Origin: an uncultured Verrucomicrobiota bacterium
GTDB taxonomy: Bacteria; Verrucomicrobiota; Kiritimatiellia; RFP12; UBA3636
Assembly (NCBI GenBank): GCA_946612175.1
Contig: CAMOEO010000159.1
Span: 1-7,078 of the forward strand
DNA: 7,078 nucleotides
Direction of reading: 5' to 3'
Shown here in pieces: positions 4,979 to 7,078 of the stretch. Made by a program: the position numbers and the translations under genes. The first letter of the stretch is position 1. Each line of letters starts with the position of its first letter. The notes below the pieces were generated by a model that did not search any database, was not told the DNA's origin, and saw nothing but the letters and a program-made list of their open reading frames with translations.

Positions 4979-6385
4979 ATGAACGCACGACCCCTTCCCG
5001 CCGCCCTTCTCCTGGCCGCCGCAGCGGCCGCCTTCGCGAACGAAGCCTCGCCCGGCGCGCCGGCTCCGGAACCCGCCCCGACCGTCGCCGCCGCCGCTCC
5101 CGCGGCGCCCGCCGAGCCCCCCGTTCTCGACGGGAAGGCGCCGGACCGCGTCTCCTTCCGGGCGGGCGGGGACCTGCGGCTGCGGCTGGAGGCGTTCGAC
5201 GACATCCCGATCCGCACCGCGGAGCCCGCCGTCACGCGCGGCGGCAACAACAGCTACTTCCGCGTCCGTCCCCGCCTGTTCGCGGGAATCGACTTCGGCG
5301 ACGCCGCATCGTTCGATGCTCGGCTGTGCGACGAATTCCGCGTCCGCAACACCGGGCAGAAGTCCTACGAGTGGCCCGACGAGCTGATCCTCGACCGCCT
5401 CGAGCTCTCCTTCCGGAATCTGTTCGACGGGCGCGTCGACCTCTCGCTGGGGCGGCAGGACGTGCGGCTCGGGTCGGGGCGGCTCTTCGCGGAGGGAACG
5501 GCGAAGGACGGCTCGCGCACCTCCTTCTTCGACGGCGTCCGGGCGCGGGTCCGTCCCGCGGAGAAGACCACCCTCGACCTCTTCGGCTTCTACGGGACGT
5601 GCGAGAACGACCTGGCGATCGGCCACGAGCACCGCGACCTGACGGGGCTCGCGCCGGGCTGGAACGGAATGGACGAGGCCACGGCCGGCGCCTTCTTCGA
5701 GGACCTGTCGCTCCCGGAGTTCGGCTGGGGCGCCTACTACGTCTGGCTGCGCGACACCGCATGGCGCACGCTCGGCGGCGACCGCGTCCCGCACGAGGAC
5801 GTGCACACCCTCGGGCTTCGCCTGATGCCGCGCTTCTCGGAGGGGCTTTCGGCGGAGCTGGAGACGGCGTACCAGTGGAGCAACAGCGACGGCTACGACC
5901 GGCGGGCCGGCTTCGCGACGGGCGGGCTCAAATACGAGTTCACGCCCGGAACGTACGTCTCCGCCAACGCGCTGCATCTCTCCGGCGACGACGCCGGCAC
6001 CGATCGGCGGGAGGACTTCAACGTTCTCTTCGGCCGCTACCCGTGGATCAGCGAACTGCTCCTCTACGGGTTCGACGCCGATGGCGTCGGCACCTGGCAC
6101 AACCTCGCGCAGTGCTGGCTCGAGGGCGGAATCGCGTTCGGCGAAGACGGCGCGCACAAGATCAAGGCGACGGTCGGTCCGGTCTTCGCGCCGGAGCGCG
6201 ACGGCGCCGGCGGCGGGCGCGAGCGCGGGTGGCTGGAGACGATCCTCTACCGCTTCCCGATCGCCAAGGGCGACGCCGGGGAGCTCGCGGGCCATCTCTT
6301 CCTCGAGGTCTTCGAGCCCGGCGACTACTACGCGAGCGACCGCACCGCTTACTTTTTCCGAACGGAACTCAACTGGGCGTTCTGA
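4979..6385 (+). CDS. Alginate-export-family outer-membrane beta-barrel protein
   Basis: The product is 468 residues. A signal peptide covers residues 1-20, with a likely signal peptidase I cut after AFA. An Ala/Pro-rich linker (about 22-50) follows, then a barrel from about residue 57 to the end, closing with NWAF; a terminal Phe is typical of proteins inserted by the BAM machinery. FRVRPRLFAGIDFG (94-107), SLGRQDVRLGSGRLF (156-170) and the SFFDGVRARV segment (182-191) resemble the alginate-export (AlgE-like) family, where the GRQ-x-x-x-GxGRL and FDGVR blocks recur. Alternating aromatic and polar residues through the rest fit transmembrane strands. AlgE itself exports alginate across the outer membrane; in organisms without alginate genes these homologues may be general anion or sugar-acid porins, so the substrate is inferred only loosely. 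The ATG at 4979 is chosen over an upstream TTG at 4943 because that TTG is the promoter -35 and the signal peptide begins at the ATG. Confidence 0.8.
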   Translation: MNARPLPAALLLAAAAAAFANEASPGAPAPEPAPTVAAAAPAAPAEPPVLDGKAPDRVSFRAGGDLRLRLEAFDDIPIRTAEPAVTRGGNNSYFRVRPRLFAGIDFGDAASFDARLCDEFRVRNTGQKSYEWPDELILDRLELSFRNLFDGRVDLSLGRQDVRLGSGRLFAEGTAKDGSRTSFFDGVRARVRPAEKTTLDLFGFYGTCENDLAIGHEHRDLTGLAPGWNGMDEATAGAFFEDLSLPEFGWGAYYVWLRDTAWRTLGGDRVPHEDVHTLGLRLMPRFSEGLSAELETAYQWSNSDGYDRRAGFATGGLKYEFTPGTYVSANALHLSGDDAGTDRREDFNVLFGRYPWISELLLYGFDADGVGTWHNLAQCWLEGGIAFGEDGAHKIKATVGPVFAPERDGAGGGRERGWLETILYRFPIAKGDAGELAGHLFLEVFEPGDYYASDRTAYFFRTELNWAF

Positions 6386-6402
6386 CGCCTTTCGTTGTTC
6401 GC

Positions 6403-6432
6403 TTGTCTTTTGCCGCGGCGAAGTGGTACAAT
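6403..6432 (+). promoter_or_regulatory. Extended -10 promoter for the NfeD-like gene, probably leaderless
   Basis: TTGTCT at 6403-6408, an 18-bp spacer and TACAAT at 6427-6432, preceded by TGG, form a good extended -10 promoter. Exactly 7 nt separate it from the ATG at 6440, the same geometry as at 4971/4979. The predicted start falls at or beside the ATG, so the message should be leaderless. It implies that this gene pair is transcribed separately from the barrel gene ending at 6385. Confidence 0.68.
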
Positions 6433-6439
6433 CCGCCGC

Positions 6440-6712
6440 ATGCAGACCTACTTCGCCTATCTCGGCTCGGGGGCGGCGCTCCTCTTCCTCGAGCTTTTCG
6501 TTCCCCGCGGGTTCGCGGGAATCGTGGGCGCCGTTCTCTGTCTGCTGGCTTCCTGGACCGCCGCGCAACGCTTCGAAGGCGCCGTTGCGCTCGGCTTCGC
6601 CGTGCTCGCGCTCGTCGTCGCCGGCGGCCTGTTCTTCCTGGTTTCCCGGTTCGGCTCCCGGCCGAAGCCCCGCAAGGCTCCCGATACGGAGGAGAAGGGG
6701 AGGGGTTCCTGA
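6440..6712 (+). CDS. Small three-helix NfeD-like membrane protein
   Basis: The product is 90 residues. Hydrophobic segments at about 6-20, 25-42 and 47-68 predict three membrane helices, followed by a basic and polar tail of about 20 residues. The LELFVPRGFAGIVGAV stretch (17-32) resembles the membrane region of NfeD proteins, where an LE-x-F-x-PG-x-x-G-x-x-G turn joins two helices. It lacks the C-terminal OB-fold domain of full NfeD, so it is a membrane-only relative at best. NfeD proteins usually partner with SPFH/stomatin-like proteins; none is seen here. ATG at 6440 is chosen because it begins the first helix and lies 7 nt from the -10. Its TGA overlaps the next gene's ATG as TGATG, so the two are likely translationally coupled. 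Function unknown. Confidence 0.7.
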   Translation: MQTYFAYLGSGAALLFLELFVPRGFAGIVGAVLCLLASWTAAQRFEGAVALGFAVLALVVAGGLFFLVSRFGSRPKPRKAPDTEEKGRGS

Positions 6713-7078
6713 TGGGCAGCGCGGAAAAACTCTTCCTCTTGGTCTGGGCCGCGATTCTGTTCGGCCCCGCCGTGAAGGCCGCCTTGAAGAAGTCGAAGAC
6801 GCCCCCGAAGCGGCCCCACTCCTCCCTTCCTCCACGGCCCCCGCCCACGATTCTTCGCCGCCGGCCCGATCCGTCGGCGCCGTTTCCGGCGCCCGCAGAA
6901 CAGGTGGCCGTACGGGCGGCGAAGCGGCCGCCGCCCATGCCGGCGCCGTCTCCGGCGCCCGCAGAACAGGTGGCCGTACGGCCGGCGAAGCGGCCGCCGC
7001 CTATGCCGGTGCCGTCTCCGGCACCCGCAGAACAGGTGGCCGTACGGGCGGCGAAGCGGCCGCCGCCCATGCCGGCGC
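6712..7078 (+). CDS. Membrane-anchored proline-rich protein with 22-residue tandem repeats, C-terminal end cut by window edge
   Basis: There is no stop before the edge (122 complete codons). Residues 7-24 (FLLVWAAILFGPAVKAAL region) form one hydrophobic segment, either an uncleaved anchor or a signal. A Lys/Arg/Pro-rich stretch (26-55) follows. From residue 56 a 22-residue unit repeats three times (AEQVAVRAAKRPPPMP preceded by APSPAP); the fourth copy starts at the edge. The repeats are extended and basic, and no catalytic motif is visible; a folded domain could lie beyond the window. The ATG at 6712 is chosen because it shares its A with the TGA of the NfeD-like gene (TGATG), with an AGGGG stretch at 6701-6705. 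The protein might span or tether the cell envelope, as proline-rich linkers do (inference). I do not recognise it. Confidence 0.65.
   Translation, partial: MGSAEKLFLLVWAAILFGPAVKAALKKSKTPPKRPHSSLPPRPPPTILRRRPDPSAPFPAPAEQVAVRAAKRPPPMPAPSPAPAEQVAVRPAKRPPPMPVPSPAPAEQVAVRAAKRPPPMPA
6877..7078 (+). repeat. 66-bp in-frame tandem repeat, three copies plus the start of a fourth
   Basis: Copies lie at 6877-6942, 6943-7008 and 7009-7074, with 4 more bases at the edge. The period is exactly 66 bp (GCAGAA recurs at 6895, 6961 and 7027). I count only a handful of base differences between copies, for example TTT versus TCT at the third codon, one GCG/CCG, one CCC/CCT and one GCG/GTG. Such near-identity implies recent expansion or ongoing homogenisation. 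The copy number beyond the window is unknown and assemblers may collapse it. Confidence 0.95.

Noticed and set aside
3719..6835. 1038-codon minus-strand frame across the metallophosphoesterase, barrel and NfeD-like genes
   Set aside because: It overlaps four well-supported genes in other frames and yields low-complexity Arg/Pro/Ala sequence; an artefact of stop-poor GC-rich DNA.
6369..7070. 233-codon minus-strand frame with a repeated GGGRFAARTATCSAGAG unit
   Set aside because: Its repeats are only the reverse reading of the 66-bp array. The plus strand has the coupled start (TGATG), a hydrophobic anchor and a promoter upstream of the pair.

Overview
This is a very GC-rich chromosomal segment of a Gram-negative bacterium. 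It has a beta-barrel outer-membrane protein with a signal peptide, a type II secretion pseudopilin, and dense packing with strong G/C bias at the third codon position. The gene mix, the sparse Shine-Dalgarno sites and the microsatellite-like spacers would fit an uncultured PVC-type lineage such as Verrucomicrobiota, Kiritimatiellota or Lentisphaerota. That placement is a low-confidence inference, because there is no rRNA or other marker gene here.

Positions 3240 to 1 (minus strand) form an apparent four-gene transcription unit, read right to left. Its genes are a phosphoribosyltransferase-like protein with a GTG start, a sugar-phosphate nucleotidyltransferase, a GspG-like major pseudopilin whose ATG overlaps the preceding TGA, and a family 2 glycosyltransferase that runs off the left edge. 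A promoter-like extended -10 (TGG-TATACT) lies upstream of the first gene. The nucleotidyltransferase and glycosyltransferase suggest cell-surface polysaccharide synthesis, and the lone pseudopilin between them is unexpected. Two short spacers in this unit hold periodic simple-sequence arrays, one of 7 bp and one of 8 to 9 bp.

Positions 3241 to 3390 are a divergent promoter region. It also serves a HIT-family nucleotide hydrolase (3391-3858, plus), the only gene here with a textbook Shine-Dalgarno site. That gene converges on a YkuE/YaeI-type metallophosphoesterase (3886-4860, minus), and a bulged stem-loop that contains both stop codons lies between them.

Positions 4861 to 4978 are a second divergent promoter region. 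It serves the metallophosphoesterase and an alginate-export-family outer-membrane barrel (4979-6385, plus). Next come a small three-helix NfeD-like membrane protein (6440-6712) and, coupled through TGATG, a membrane-anchored proline-rich protein. The latter carries a near-perfect 66-bp (22-residue) tandem repeat and is cut by the right edge.

All five promoters I can propose have an extended -10 (TGN-TANNNT). Two of them lie exactly 7 nt upstream of an ATG, which predicts leaderless mRNAs. I see no RNA gene, CRISPR array, transposase, phage gene or recognisable defence system. The genes belong to known families, and the most unusual signals are the promoter/start geometry and the repeat arrays. 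There is no gene-free stretch above 300 bases; the longest is the 150-bp gap at 3241-3390.
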